Positions 26,422 to 36,309 are shown, counted from the stretch's first letter. The stretch is DNA of 64,000 bases from JAGOEX01 sp964630905 (GCA_964630905.1 CAZVWR010000001.1:124001-188000); one strand, 5' to 3'. Numbers and translations: made by a program. Notes: generated from the letters alone by a model not told the origin.

Positions 26422-29400
26422 TTTTATTTCCGAAGATCAGATTGAAAAAGCGGCAATACAACTTCTGGTTGAAAAATATAATTACCGCACAATAAACTGC
26501 TACACAACCGATGTTGACGACTTAAACGACAAATCCAACCGTAAGTCAAAACAGGAAGTAGTGTTTTTTGATATTCTCAGAAAATACGCAATAAAATTAA
26601 ACTCTTCAATCCCGGAACATGTTGTTGAAAAAGCAATTGAAATTCTCACTGCCCGCCGTTATGCAATGTCACCGCTCCTTGCAAATAAAGAAATTTATAA
26701 TCTTATCCGTGACGGAATTCCGATAGAATATGAAAACAAATCCGGAAAAACCGAACGGGAGACAGTCAGAATAATTGATTTCGGTAATCCGGAAAACAAC
26801 GACTTTCTTGTTGTAACTCAGCTCTGGATAAAAGGTGAAAGATATCCCAGAAGACCTGACATTCTCATTTATATCAATGGGTTGCCATTAGTTTTTATTG
26901 AGTTGAAAAATTCAAACATTAAACTGCGTAACGCTTATGATGACAACTTGATAAACTACAGACGGGATATTCCGCTGCTGTTCAACTATAACGCTTTGTG
27001 CATTCTTTCAAACGGACTGGAAACCAAAGTTGGCAGTTTGACAGCAGGTTATGAACATTTTTTCAATTGGCTCCGCCCGGATGATGAAAAAGAAAAGGTA
27101 AACTGCAAATCAATTGAAACTGACGGCACAAGTATTGAAAGGCTGATTCATGGAGTTTTTCCGAAAGACAGGATTATTGATTATATCGAAAACTTTATCC
27201 TTTATCACAAAGAAAGCACTAAAATCATTGCACAAAATCACCAGTTTTTAGGTGTGAACAATACAATAGAATCTTTTGAAAACCGTGAAAACAAAAATGG
27301 AAAACTTGGCGTTTTCTGGCATACACAAGGATCGGGGAAGAGTTTTTCAATGATTTTTCTGTCACGAAAGATTTTCCGTAAATTTACAGGTAATTACACA
27401 TTTGTTGTTATCACTGACCGTGAGGATCTGGATGGTCAGATTTACAGGAATTTCCTTGAAACCGGTGCAGTTAATAAAAATGAAGCGGCACGACCGAAAG
27501 ATTCAGAACAGATGCGCAATTTTCTTGGCAGAAATATGCGGATTGTGTTTACACTCATTCAAAAATTCAGATTTGATAAAGGCAGAGAATATCCGGTTCT
27601 TTCAACCAGAAATGACATAATTGTGATTGTTGATGAAGCACATCGCACACAATATGCCTCTTTTGCTGAAAATATGAGAAAGGGACTCCCGAATGCTCAA
27701 TATTTAGCATTTACCGGCACACCGCTTCTTGGAAAGGATCGCAAGACAAATAAATGGTTCGGTGATTATGTCAGTGAATATAATTATGTCCAGTCTTCTG
27801 ATGACGGTGCGACAGTGCCGCTTTATTATCAGAAAAGAGTTCCTGAAGTGCTGATTCAAAACGATAATCTGAATGATGAATTCTATCAGATTCTTGAAGA
27901 TGCGGATCTTGATGAAAACGCTCAGAAAAAGCTTGAAAAAGAATACAGCACAGAGCTTGAAGTAATAAAACGGGATGACAGACTTGAAATAATTGCCAGA
28001 GATATTTTGGTACACTTTTCAGGGCGTGGATATCTTGGTAAAGGGATGGTGGTTTCTGTTGATAAATTCACCTGTGTAAAAATGTATGACAAAGTTAAAA
28101 AGAATATTGCTGAAGAAATAAAAAGATCAATTGCAGAAAGAAATAGCAATGTGAACAGAAAAAACATTGATGTCATTCAGAAGAGAATAGATTTTCTCAG
28201 ATCCATTGAAATGGCTGTTGTTATAAGTGAAGATGCGGGTGAAGAGGAAAAGTTTGAAAAGCAGGGTCTGGACATTAAGTTGCATCGTAAAAAAATGAAT
28301 CAGATTGATAAAAACGGGCATGATATTGAGTACCGGTTCAAAGATCCTGAAGATAATCTCAAGCTGGTTTTTGTGTGCGCAATGTGGCTGACAGGTTTTG
28401 ATGCACCTACAGTTTCAACGCTTTATCTCGATAAACCCATGAAAGATCACACTTTGATGCAGACTATTGCCAGAGCAAATCGCGTAACATCTTTTGAAAT
28501 AAACGGAATATCTAAGAGAAATGGTGAAATAGTCGATTATTATAATGTTTTCAGGAACTTAAAAAAAGCGCTTTCTGTTTATGCGGCAGGTGATGACAGT
28601 AAAAGTCCGCTTCCTGTTCAGAATAAATCGAATCTTTTTAATTTGCTCGATGATGCTATTTTACAAGGAAAGGCGTTCTGCAGTTCAATCAAGATTGATC
28701 TTGATCTAGTTTTTGAGTCAGATGAAACATTTAATAAGATCGGAATCTTCAGTTCTTTTGCTGATAAGCTCATGGAAAAAGATGCCCACTGGAAGGAATT
28801 TAAAGTTTATCAAAATGCTGTCGCTTCACTTTACGAAGCGTGCAAACCGGAAATTCTTGGTGATAAATTCAGACCGCTTATTTCAGTTTTTGAGTATTTG
28901 AGAGGAGTTGTCGACTCAATTTTAGGTGGAGCGGATGTTGATGAAGTAAAGCAGAAAATTTCAGATTTTCTTGATTATAGTGTTGTTGCCGCCAACAAAG
29001 CAGAATTTATAAAAGAATCCTATGAAAAAGATCACATTATTAAAAGCGGGAAAATACTTAATCTCAGTGAGATCAATTTTGACAGATTGAAACTTGAATT
29101 TAAACAAAAAGAATACAAAAATATTGAGATTGCTAACTTGCGCGAATTTATTGAGAAAAAACTTCAGGAAATGCTCAAGGAAAACAGTACCAGAACAAAT
29201 TTTGCGCAAAAACTTCAGTCAATAATTGATAAATATAATTCAGGTGGCATGGCGACAGAAAATTTTTATGATGAGCTTTTAAAATATACTGAAAATCTGA
29301 AAGTTGAAGATGAGCGGCACATAAAAGAAGGGTTGAACAGGGATGAACTTGAACTTTTCGATATTTTGAAAAAAGAAAAAATGACAAAAGATGAAGAAAT

Positions 29401-29641
29401 AAAAGTAAAAAATGCAGCAAAACATCTTCTGAAGCGACTTGTCGAAGAGCAACCGAAAGTTCTTGTTCAGGACTGGTTCAAAGATTCCCAGAGTAAAATA
29501 AAGGTGAAAACAGCAATTGACGAGGTTCTTGATTCGGAACTGCCTGTAACTTATCAGACAGATTTGTTTAAAGAAAAAAGTCAGAAACTTTTTGATTTAA
29601 TTTTCGAATATGCGTCCAAAGGTCAGAAGTGGGCGGCTTAA
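26414..29641 (+). CDS. hsdR: type I restriction-modification endonuclease/translocase subunit HsdR
   Basis: HsdR translocates DNA with ATP and cuts it away from the target. The 1075-residue protein has an N-terminal PD-(D/E)xK nuclease region (RRPDILIYI, then VFIELKN, near residues 155-175) and Walker A HTQGSGKSFSMIFL near 304. It also has IVDEAHRTQYA (DEAH box) near 406, FTGTPLL, and helicase motifs MWLTGFDAPTVSTLY and MQTIARANRVT. A helical C-terminal domain follows. All key motifs are present, so the enzyme appears functional. It overlaps hsdS by 8 bases and closes the operon. Confidence 0.95.
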   Translation: MPNFISEDQIEKAAIQLLVEKYNYRTINCYTTDVDDLNDKSNRKSKQEVVFFDILRKYAIKLNSSIPEHVVEKAIEILTARRYAMSPLLANKEIYNLIRDGIPIEYENKSGKTERETVRIIDFGNPENNDFLVVTQLWIKGERYPRRPDILIYINGLPLVFIELKNSNIKLRNAYDDNLINYRRDIPLLFNYNALCILSNGLETKVGSLTAGYEHFFNWLRPDDEKEKVNCKSIETDGTSIERLIHGVFPKDRIIDYIENFILYHKESTKIIAQNHQFLGVNNTIESFENRENKNGKLGVFWHTQGSGKSFSMIFLSRKIFRKFTGNYTFVVITDREDLDGQIYRNFLETGAVNKNEAARPKDSEQMRNFLGRNMRIVFTLIQKFRFDKGREYPVLSTRNDIIVIVDEAHRTQYASFAENMRKGLPNAQYLAFTGTPLLGKDRKTNKWFGDYVSEYNYVQSSDDGATVPLYYQKRVPEVLIQNDNLNDEFYQILEDADLDENAQKKLEKEYSTELEVIKRDDRLEIIARDILVHFSGRGYLGKGMVVSVDKFTCVKMYDKVKKNIAEEIKRSIAERNSNVNRKNIDVIQKRIDFLRSIEMAVVISEDAGEEEKFEKQGLDIKLHRKKMNQIDKNGHDIEYRFKDPEDNLKLVFVCAMWLTGFDAPTVSTLYLDKPMKDHTLMQTIARANRVTSFEINGISKRNGEIVDYYNVFRNLKKALSVYAAGDDSKSPLPVQNKSNLFNLLDDAILQGKAFCSSIKIDLDLVFESDETFNKIGIFSSFADKLMEKDAHWKEFKVYQNAVASLYEACKPEILGDKFRPLISVFEYLRGVVDSILGGADVDEVKQKISDFLDYSVVAANKAEFIKESYEKDHIIKSGKILNLSEINFDRLKLEFKQKEYKNIEIANLREFIEKKLQEMLKENSTRTNFAQKLQSIIDKYNSGGMATENFYDELLKYTENLKVEDERHIKEGLNRDELELFDILKKEKMTKDEEIKVKNAAKHLLKRLVEEQPKVLVQDWFKDSQSKIKVKTAIDEVLDSELPVTYQTDLFKEKSQKLFDLIFEYASKGQKWAA

Positions 29642-29671
29642 ACTGATTTAATTCAATTCATTAAACTCAAT

Positions 29672-29698
29672 AATGAAAACAAAACATTTGTTTTCATT
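29672..29698 (+). terminator. candidate terminator after the RM operon
   Basis: A perfect 12-base-pair inverted repeat (AATGAAAACAAA / TTTGTTTTCATT) with a three-base loop lies 31 bases after the hsdR stop and is followed by TAATTTTT. The stem is AT-rich, so its strength as an intrinsic terminator is uncertain. Confidence 0.5.
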
Positions 29699-29709
29699 TA
29701 ATTTTTGTA

Positions 29710-29738
29710 TTGACTGCCACACCCTTTTCTGTTAGGTT
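29710..29738 (+). promoter_or_regulatory. probable promoter of the M23 peptidase gene
   Basis: TTGACT and TAGGTT are separated by 17 bases, 44 bases before the ATG at 29782. The -10 box is poor, so confidence is low. Confidence 0.3.
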
Positions 29739-29781
29739 TTGCCGTTGTTTTTTCTAATCAGGAGCGGCAGTTTCGATTTTG

Positions 29782-31260
29782 ATGAAAAACCGTGGTCAGA
29801 ACAGAATATTCTTCATCCTTATTGCTGTAGCGGTTCTTCTTGTTCTCCTGATCGTCTTCCACGACACTCCCCAAGTTGAAGAAAGTACAGTTGAAGAAAA
29901 TGCTGTTATTCCTCAAAAAGTTGAAGAGAGTTCACCGCCCGCTGAATCGGCAAAGATCAAAGAAACTGTTGAAGAAACTGTTGTTGAAACACTGCCTGAA
30001 TCTGTTGTTGCCGGCAAGAATGGAGATGAGGAAGGGAACACCTCGGTTCCTGAAGAGCCGATAGAAAAAGATAAAACTTCTGAAATTGACGCTGAAGGGT
30101 TCATTCACGGAAAAATACTTCCAAAAAAAGGGTTTGAGGAAGCGCTTTTGAAACTTCCGGGAATTCAGCTTTCCCACACAATGGAGATTATCAACGCGAT
30201 AAGATACGATGTTGACTTAAGCCAGATAAAGGCTGGCGAAGATTTCAAAGTGAAGCTTTCAAAAGAAGGTGTGGTGGAAGAGTTCGTCTTCTATCCCGAC
30301 ATCATCACTTTCCACATTTTAAAAAGAGATCCTGCTGACAGAAAACTTAAATATACCCAGAAAATAATGCCGACTGAAAAAAGATACAGGATAATCGAGG
30401 GAGAAATAGAAACCACCTTGAATCAGGCACTTATAGATAGAGAAGATGTCACCAGAACTATCCGCGGAGTTACTAACGGAATTCTCGAATGTATAGTCAG
30501 CTTCAGGACAGACGCAAGAAAAGGTGACAGATACAGAATCCTTGTCGAGGATAAATTCTACAATGACCAGTTAGTACCGGGCTCAAAAATACTTTACGCT
30601 TCATACGAAGGAAAAAGAGCTGGACTCAACGAAGCGTTCAGATTTGAAGATACCGATCCGAAATCTGCTTTCAACGCCCATTACACAAAAGAAGGAAAAG
30701 CGCTTATCCCCAGTGCAATGCGGCTTCCCGTTGACAGAGTTCACATTACAAGCCCTTTTGGGATGAGAAGACATCCTGTGACTGGACAGCGCTCATTTCA
30801 TAACGGTGTCGATTACGGCGGACCTGTGGGAGACCCGATATATGCAGTAGCTCCAGGCAAAGTCATAGAAGCAAAAACAACTGATTACGGTGGAAAACAG
30901 ATAACGATCCAGCATGCGGACAGAAGTCAGACATACTACCTTCATCTCAACAGTTTTATGGTGAGAGCAGGAGCAGCTGTAGGTCCCAGACAGAAGATCG
31001 GCACGATGGGAAGAACTGGAAGAGTTACAGGCCCGCATCTTCATTTCGGGATAAAAAGTCCGCGTGGTGAATGGCTTAATCCTTTGAAAATAAAGATGAT
31101 CGCCGCTCCGCAGCTTGACGGAACCAGATTCAGTAAATTCAAAAGTCAGATGAAAGATACTGTGATCCTTCTTAACGACACCGAAAAATATCAGGAATGG
31201 CTTAGAAAATACGATGAAGGCCCTCAGCCCGAAGAATTCTATAAGCAGTATGAACTTTAA
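29782..31260 (+). CDS. M23-family murein DD-endopeptidase-like protein
   Basis: M23 peptidases cleave peptide cross-links in peptidoglycan. The 492-residue protein is taken from the ATG at 29782; a TTG just before it is less likely. It has an N-terminal membrane anchor (FFILIAVAVLLVLLIVFH), an acidic, Val/Glu-rich linker, and a middle region like the second domain of Csd3/MepM (residues of about 120-300). The C-terminal M23 domain has HNGVDYG near residue 339 and the HLHF motif near 419. All zinc ligands appear present. It is periplasmic, anchored to the inner membrane. Confidence 0.9.
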   Translation: MKNRGQNRIFFILIAVAVLLVLLIVFHDTPQVEESTVEENAVIPQKVEESSPPAESAKIKETVEETVVETLPESVVAGKNGDEEGNTSVPEEPIEKDKTSEIDAEGFIHGKILPKKGFEEALLKLPGIQLSHTMEIINAIRYDVDLSQIKAGEDFKVKLSKEGVVEEFVFYPDIITFHILKRDPADRKLKYTQKIMPTEKRYRIIEGEIETTLNQALIDREDVTRTIRGVTNGILECIVSFRTDARKGDRYRILVEDKFYNDQLVPGSKILYASYEGKRAGLNEAFRFEDTDPKSAFNAHYTKEGKALIPSAMRLPVDRVHITSPFGMRRHPVTGQRSFHNGVDYGGPVGDPIYAVAPGKVIEAKTTDYGGKQITIQHADRSQTYYLHLNSFMVRAGAAVGPRQKIGTMGRTGRVTGPHLHFGIKSPRGEWLNPLKIKMIAAPQLDGTRFSKFKSQMKDTVILLNDTEKYQEWLRKYDEGPQPEEFYKQYEL

Positions 31261-31264
31261 ATCG

Positions 31265-33103
31265 CTATCTTAAATTGGCAGAAAGCTCGAATCTGTAGGC
31301 CCTGTATGCGGAAAACTGGGTGTTAGGATATTCGTCATCGATATATCTTTTGAAGAACATGCTATTCAGTTCGGTATTGTCTTCGGGATCGACTTCGACA
31401 ATTAGTGCTCCAACCGGTCCGTCACCGTACAGCATCTTGAGCTGATCAGGAAAAAATGATGAACCGATCGAACCTGAAGTTATAAGCCGGTTGCCGTTTT
31501 CGAGCTCATTTGCTCCGCTGACAACAATGCTCAGAGAATACCACATCGGATCATTTTCAAGAACATATTCCCACACCTGTTTAATTGTTCCGCCGTAACC
31601 GTCTTTTTTATCCGGAACTATTTCATATTCAACCGCCCTGCTGTAAAAAGTTGAATAAATGGGCGGATAACCGAAATTTCTTGCCAGACCGTTATCAAAT
31701 ATCATGACATTGCCGTTTTTAAGAAGTACCGGAGTATGCTGTCTGAAAGGCCATGCAAAATCTTCGTGATCTTTAAATCCGTTGAGAACTTCGGCATCTG
31801 TTATCTCTTTGCCATCCTTATCAACAGGTGTAAGAAGAAATTCCTGATATCTGAAATCAAATGAACTGTAAGACTCGTTCGGTTTGCCGGCAATCGGCAT
31901 TCTGTCAATAACATATTTATCGCCTTTGAAATCACCTATCTTCGTTGTCGCATCAGCTTCATCATAACCCTCAACAAGAGAATCGCTGAAACCGTCACTG
32001 TCCTCATCATCAATAACAGCGACAATGTGAGGAGCGAGGAACCATTTCAGATATCCGGAGTGAGTTATTTTCGCCACACCGGAGCGCTGTGAACCGAGAA
32101 TTACTGAATCATCTTCAGCGTTGTACCAGATAGCGTTGTTGTGTACCGGATCGTTTTTCTGACCAGCAGGGTCATTGCCTTCTGTCAACGGAACATCATA
32201 AAAAAGGTCACACACATCGGGGAAAGTCTTTCTCAGGTCCCATGTGCCTCTGAGCTGGTTATTTGCCGGATTTATCTCTATCATTCTGTCTTCTATCCAC
32301 GGATCGTCGATCTTGCTGACACCGAGAATAATGTTTCCGTCGTCCTTGATAACAATATCGTGATGAATTTCGGTGTAGCCGTGCGGCTCAACATCCCATT
32401 TTTCGATCTCGTTGCCCATGAAATCATATTTATAGAGAATGCTTGCTCCATCCGAAGTGTAAAGATATCCGTCGTGAATTATTATCGGGAAAGCCGCCGC
32501 ATAAGGAAATTCGGTGTACCACCTTATCCTTCCTGACTGATCAACTGCTATAGCACTCATTTCAGGCCTTTCTCTTGGTGTGAAAAGCCAATTTACGATC
32601 GTCCAACCGCTCTCGATCTTTCCAGTAAGCTCAACTTCAGGAAAATTCTTTGGAAGCGGAGCAGTTTTTATTTTGAACTCTCTTTCTTGAACAAGGTTTT
32701 TATCTTTGTCAAATGCTTTTATGACAACGGTGTTCTCAAAATCGGGGAAAAGACCAAGCACCGGAACTTCAGTCCTGTCATTCAATCCAGCGAGTGAATA
32801 TTCTTTTTCAAGATCCTTTGACACTCCGTCGATATCCTTGACTGCTACAGAAACAGAAGTGTGGCTTCCGACCAGCCAGACACTTATGGATGCAGAAAGA
32901 GGAATATTTCCTGATGGATTAAGAACCGGCTCGTCAAAAAGTTCCCACTCGTCGTTTGATTCATTATCAGTATCTTCGTTATCTGTCACTTCATTGTCCG
33001 TAACATTTTCATCATCTTTTTCGTTGTTTTTGCTTTCTCCACAACTCACAATGAAAACAAAAACAAGCAGAATCTGAAAAAAAACTGTCAGAAACCTTTT
33101 CAT
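31265..33103 (-). CDS. arylsulfotransferase (AssT)-like lipoprotein
   Basis: The start at 33103 is chosen for GAGGGGTG upstream and a lipoprotein signal (ILLVFVFIVSC). After an acidic linker of about 35 residues the 612-residue protein shows features of the arylsulfotransferase beta-propeller family: TEIHHDIVIKDDGNIIL, DPVHNNAIWYNAEDDSVIL (the family's catalytic-type His) and MIFDNGLARN. AssT enzymes move sulfate between phenols in the periplasm without a nucleotide donor. The known enteric enzyme is soluble and linked to DsbL/I; here it is lipid-anchored and no Dsb genes are near. It lies 19 bases after the amidase gene, likely the same operon. Confidence 0.78.
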   Translation of the reverse strand: MKRFLTVFFQILLVFVFIVSCGESKNNEKDDENVTDNEVTDNEDTDNESNDEWELFDEPVLNPSGNIPLSASISVWLVGSHTSVSVAVKDIDGVSKDLEKEYSLAGLNDRTEVPVLGLFPDFENTVVIKAFDKDKNLVQEREFKIKTAPLPKNFPEVELTGKIESGWTIVNWLFTPRERPEMSAIAVDQSGRIRWYTEFPYAAAFPIIIHDGYLYTSDGASILYKYDFMGNEIEKWDVEPHGYTEIHHDIVIKDDGNIILGVSKIDDPWIEDRMIEINPANNQLRGTWDLRKTFPDVCDLFYDVPLTEGNDPAGQKNDPVHNNAIWYNAEDDSVILGSQRSGVAKITHSGYLKWFLAPHIVAVIDDEDSDGFSDSLVEGYDEADATTKIGDFKGDKYVIDRMPIAGKPNESYSSFDFRYQEFLLTPVDKDGKEITDAEVLNGFKDHEDFAWPFRQHTPVLLKNGNVMIFDNGLARNFGYPPIYSTFYSRAVEYEIVPDKKDGYGGTIKQVWEYVLENDPMWYSLSIVVSGANELENGNRLITSGSIGSSFFPDQLKMLYGDGPVGALIVEVDPEDNTELNSMFFKRYIDDEYPNTQFSAYRAYRFELSANLR

Positions 33104-33122
33104 AATACACCCCTCGCAAAAA

Positions 33123-34325
33123 TTATTTTTTCTCATTTGCGGTCTTTGCGATCGCATCAAGCACTGAAACAGCAATATCATCAAGATAGTTGTCTTTGAG
33201 CAGTAATCCTCTTTCCATTTTATTTGTAAGATACCCGATCTCAAGCAGCAGTGAAGGCATCCTCGCTCCGACCAGAACATAAAAAAGGGCCCCTTTTTTG
33301 TAGCCCCTTACTTTAACATCGTGTTTTTTCAGATTCTCCTTGAGTCCGACACCTATCGAAGTGGCATAATTGAGACTGTCCTTCACAAAATAGCTCATCG
33401 TCATGTCAACAAGGATCGTGTTAAGAAGTGATGCTGAATCACTGATCTTATTTTCGACCATTGCAAGCTTGTCTGTATAATTATCTCTTGTATTATCAAG
33501 GTGATACACTTCAAGCCCGCCTACATTCGCATCGCTGAAAGAATTTGCATGAAGTGAAATAAAAAGATCTCCGTTCATTGTGTTTGCAATGGCCGCCCTT
33601 TCTTCAAGGGGAAGAAAAACATCCTTGTCCCTTGTAAGCTTAATTTCTATCGAGTCATACTTTTGCGAAAGTTTTTTTATCCTTTTTGCAAGATTGAAAA
33701 CTATATCTTTTTCATAAAGCTTTCCGACAACTGCACCGGGGTCCTTTCCGCCATGCCCCGGATCTATTACAACAATTCTTTTCTTTTTTGCGGGAGGCAC
33801 TTTCTTTTGTTCTTTTTCCTTAGTTTTTTCAGACACTTTACTTTCTTTTACTTCCGACTTTTTCTCAACTTCAACAGGTTTCTTTCCGTAGTAATCTATC
33901 ACTATTCTCCACGGCTCTTCCATCTCGATGACATTGTAGCTTTCGACCTTGCCTGTATCGAGGACTATCCTTATCCCGGTATCTCTCTTTCCCATCCTTA
34001 TCCCTTTGAGAAATGAGTCGTATTTAACATCGGGAAGTGTGAAACCGTCAGCATCAACTGCAAGAAGATCAATATATATCCTGTCGGCATTCTCCCCTTT
34101 AAGAAGGTTATATTTATACTTCACCTTGTCACTTGGATATATCGCGACACGGATTGAACTTTCACCCGGCCAAACCTTGATATCATTGAGTATTTTGTCA
34201 GGCTTCGCTTTAGTAAGCTCAGTCAGAAGATCTGTAAGCGATGCCCTGTCCTCATCTTTTATTGAATCACCCGCAGACAAAGAAATAACAAGAAAAAAAG
34301 AGATAAATGCTAAAAACCTTTTCAT
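33123..34325 (-). CDS. amiC: N-acetylmuramoyl-L-alanine amidase, AmiC type with AMIN domain
   Basis: The enzyme cuts the bond between muramic acid and the stem peptide, typically at cell division. The 400-residue product has a signal peptide (FISFFLVISLSAG), an AMIN domain (residues of about 40-140), and a Lys/Glu-rich linker. The Amidase_3 domain follows: VIDPGHGGKDPGAV, EKDIVFNLAK, DLFISLHANSF and SLLLEIGYLTN carry the zinc His and catalytic Glu. It is probably exported to the periplasm. It is followed by the AssT-like gene. Confidence 0.93.
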   Translation of the reverse strand: MKRFLAFISFFLVISLSAGDSIKDEDRASLTDLLTELTKAKPDKILNDIKVWPGESSIRVAIYPSDKVKYKYNLLKGENADRIYIDLLAVDADGFTLPDVKYDSFLKGIRMGKRDTGIRIVLDTGKVESYNVIEMEEPWRIVIDYYGKKPVEVEKKSEVKESKVSEKTKEKEQKKVPPAKKKRIVVIDPGHGGKDPGAVVGKLYEKDIVFNLAKRIKKLSQKYDSIEIKLTRDKDVFLPLEERAAIANTMNGDLFISLHANSFSDANVGGLEVYHLDNTRDNYTDKLAMVENKISDSASLLNTILVDMTMSYFVKDSLNYATSIGVGLKENLKKHDVKVRGYKKGALFYVLVGARMPSLLLEIGYLTNKMERGLLLKDNYLDDIAVSVLDAIAKTANEKK

Positions 34326-34489
34326 CTAAAAAACACCTGCCTGAATTCCCCCCGACAAAATCAGCAATTGTTCAAAGCACGAGACATTATCAGATTTAAA
34401 ATATCGTGTCAAATCGTTTAATATTGTAATGATATATTATTTCTATATAATCAGGTGTTCCTGTTTTTTTTCTTTTTTGGAGGGGTGTC

Positions 34490-35620
34490 ATGAGCTATGG
34501 CGACAACTACCGAGACTGCGTCTGGACCGACTTTACGCTTCTTGAGAATTTCATGAAAGATGTTTTCATAAAACTTGGTGCTCCTGCCCAAGATTCTGAA
34601 ATAATTGCAGATGTTCTTATAACTGCTGACAAAAAGGGAATAGATTCACACGGTATCGGAAGATTCAAGCCGATATATGTTGACCGTATAGATCAGGGAA
34701 TACTTTTTCCCCATACTTTAATCAATGTTGTAAAAGAAACTGAAACTACGGCAGTGCTTGACGGCAATAACGGGATGGGTCATGTCATTTCAAAAAAAGC
34801 GATGAACATGGCGATAGAAAAGGCCGGCAAATACGGAACAGGAATGGTAACTGTAAGAAATTCAAGCCATTACGGAATTGCAGGATACTATGTCGATATG
34901 TGCTCAGATAACGATATGATAGGCATCACAGGAACAAATGCAAGACCATCTATCGCTCCTACTTTCGGAGTGGAAAACATGCTCGGAACAAATCCGCTGA
35001 CAATAGGTTTTCCCACTGATGAAGAGTTCCACTTCAATCTTGACTGTGCAACTTCAGTTACTCAACGGGGAAAGATCGAATCTTATGAACGGGCAGGAAA
35101 AAAACTCCCTGAAGGGTGGGTCGTAGGAAGTGACGGAAAAACAATGACCGATGCGAAAACAGTTCTTGAAGCTTTGACAAAAGGGACTGCGGCACTCACT
35201 CCGCTCGGGGGTCTTGGCGAAGAAACAGCAGGATATAAAGGTTATGGATATGCAACAGCGGTAGAAGTTCTTTCAGCCGCCCTTTCAGATGCCAAATTCA
35301 TGAAAGATCTCAACGGCTTAGATGAATCAGGGAAAAAGATTCCCTATCCTCTCGGACACTTTTTCATCGCAATAGACATAAAAAGTTTCATTGATCCCGC
35401 CATTTTCAGATCTATTGCCGGAACAATGATGCGTAATTTGAGAAATTCAACCAAAGCAAAGAACGCTGAAAGGATATACACCGCCGGGGAAAAGGAATAT
35501 CTTGCATGGCAGTACCGCAAAGTTCACGGCTGTCCTGTTCCACCCGTTTTAAGAGAACAACTGACCGGTCTGAACACAAGATTCGGTCTTAATTACAAAT
35601 TCCCGTGGGAGAATAAATGA
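34490..35620 (+). CDS. Ldh/malate dehydrogenase-family oxidoreductase (COG2055)
   Basis: The 376-residue protein belongs to the NAD(P)-dependent family that includes malate, L-lactate and ureidoglycolate dehydrogenases, unrelated in fold to classical MDH. Motifs are GIDSHGIGRFKPIY, SSHYGIAGYYVDM, LGTNPLTIGFPT and AGYKGYGYATAVEVLS. GGAGGGG precedes the ATG. The substrate cannot be read from sequence; the downstream GDPD gene, overlapping by four bases, does not settle it. Confidence 0.88.
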   Translation: MSYGDNYRDCVWTDFTLLENFMKDVFIKLGAPAQDSEIIADVLITADKKGIDSHGIGRFKPIYVDRIDQGILFPHTLINVVKETETTAVLDGNNGMGHVISKKAMNMAIEKAGKYGTGMVTVRNSSHYGIAGYYVDMCSDNDMIGITGTNARPSIAPTFGVENMLGTNPLTIGFPTDEEFHFNLDCATSVTQRGKIESYERAGKKLPEGWVVGSDGKTMTDAKTVLEALTKGTAALTPLGGLGEETAGYKGYGYATAVEVLSAALSDAKFMKDLNGLDESGKKIPYPLGHFFIAIDIKSFIDPAIFRSIAGTMMRNLRNSTKAKNAERIYTAGEKEYLAWQYRKVHGCPVPPVLREQLTGLNTRFGLNYKFPWENK

Positions 35621-36309
35621 TCATAAGATCTGAAAAAAAACTGATCGGCGGCCATCGCGGAAGTCCTAAAAAACAAAAGGAAAACACAATTTTAAGTTTT
35701 GTACAGGCGATTGAAGACGGAGCTGACTTCATTGAATTTGATGTGAGAAGGGCAAGAGACGGAAATCTGGTAATTCATCACGATGCTGAAATTTCAGGCA
35801 TTGCTTTGAGAACATTGAAACTTTCAGAAATTAATGAGATCGCTATTGAAAAAGGATACGAAGTTCCCATTCTTGAAGATGTTTTAATACATTGCGTCAA
35901 CAGGATAATGCTCGATGTTGAAATAAAAGAGCCCGATATTACAGGGGAAGCTGTTAAGCAGATCCTGCGGTACTTTTCACCTGACGGATTCATAGTCACT
36001 TCATTTTATGACGAAACATTATTAAATCTGAACACTTACCATCCTAAAATAAAAAAGGGGCTCCTTTTTGACAAGAATTCCGTCCACGATCTTGAAAACC
36101 GGATTATGTCTCTTAAACCCGACTTTCTTCTTCCGCACTACTCTTCATTCAACATATCAGTTGTAGAACTGTGCACAAAATTCAAACTCCGTTCAATTCT
36201 CTGGACAGTAAACAATGAAGCTGAAATGAAAAAATTCATCAGCGATCCATTTGTAGCAGGAATTATTTCAGATCATCCGGAAATTGCTAAAAGAATTCAG
36301 AAGGTGTAA
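35617..36309 (+). CDS. glycerophosphodiester phosphodiesterase family protein
   Basis: GDPD enzymes hydrolyse glycerophosphodiesters to glycerol-3-phosphate and an alcohol. The 230-residue protein has GGHRGSPKKQKENTILSF, EFDVRRARDGNLVIHHD and LDVEIKEP, which carry the conserved His, Glu and Asp. It has no signal peptide, so it is cytoplasmic. Its start overlaps the previous stop as ATGA. Its 3' end overlaps the Sel1-type gene on the other strand by 13 bases. Confidence 0.9.
   Translation: MIIRSEKKLIGGHRGSPKKQKENTILSFVQAIEDGADFIEFDVRRARDGNLVIHHDAEISGIALRTLKLSEINEIAIEKGYEVPILEDVLIHCVNRIMLDVEIKEPDITGEAVKQILRYFSPDGFIVTSFYDETLLNLNTYHPKIKKGLLFDKNSVHDLENRIMSLKPDFLLPHYSSFNISVVELCTKFKLRSILWTVNNEAEMKKFISDPFVAGIISDHPEIAKRIQKV

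Noticed and set aside
33104..33280. N-terminal extension of the arylsulfotransferase-like protein
   Set aside because: It overlaps the amidase gene and would place the lipobox internally; GAGGGGTG precedes the ATG at 33103.
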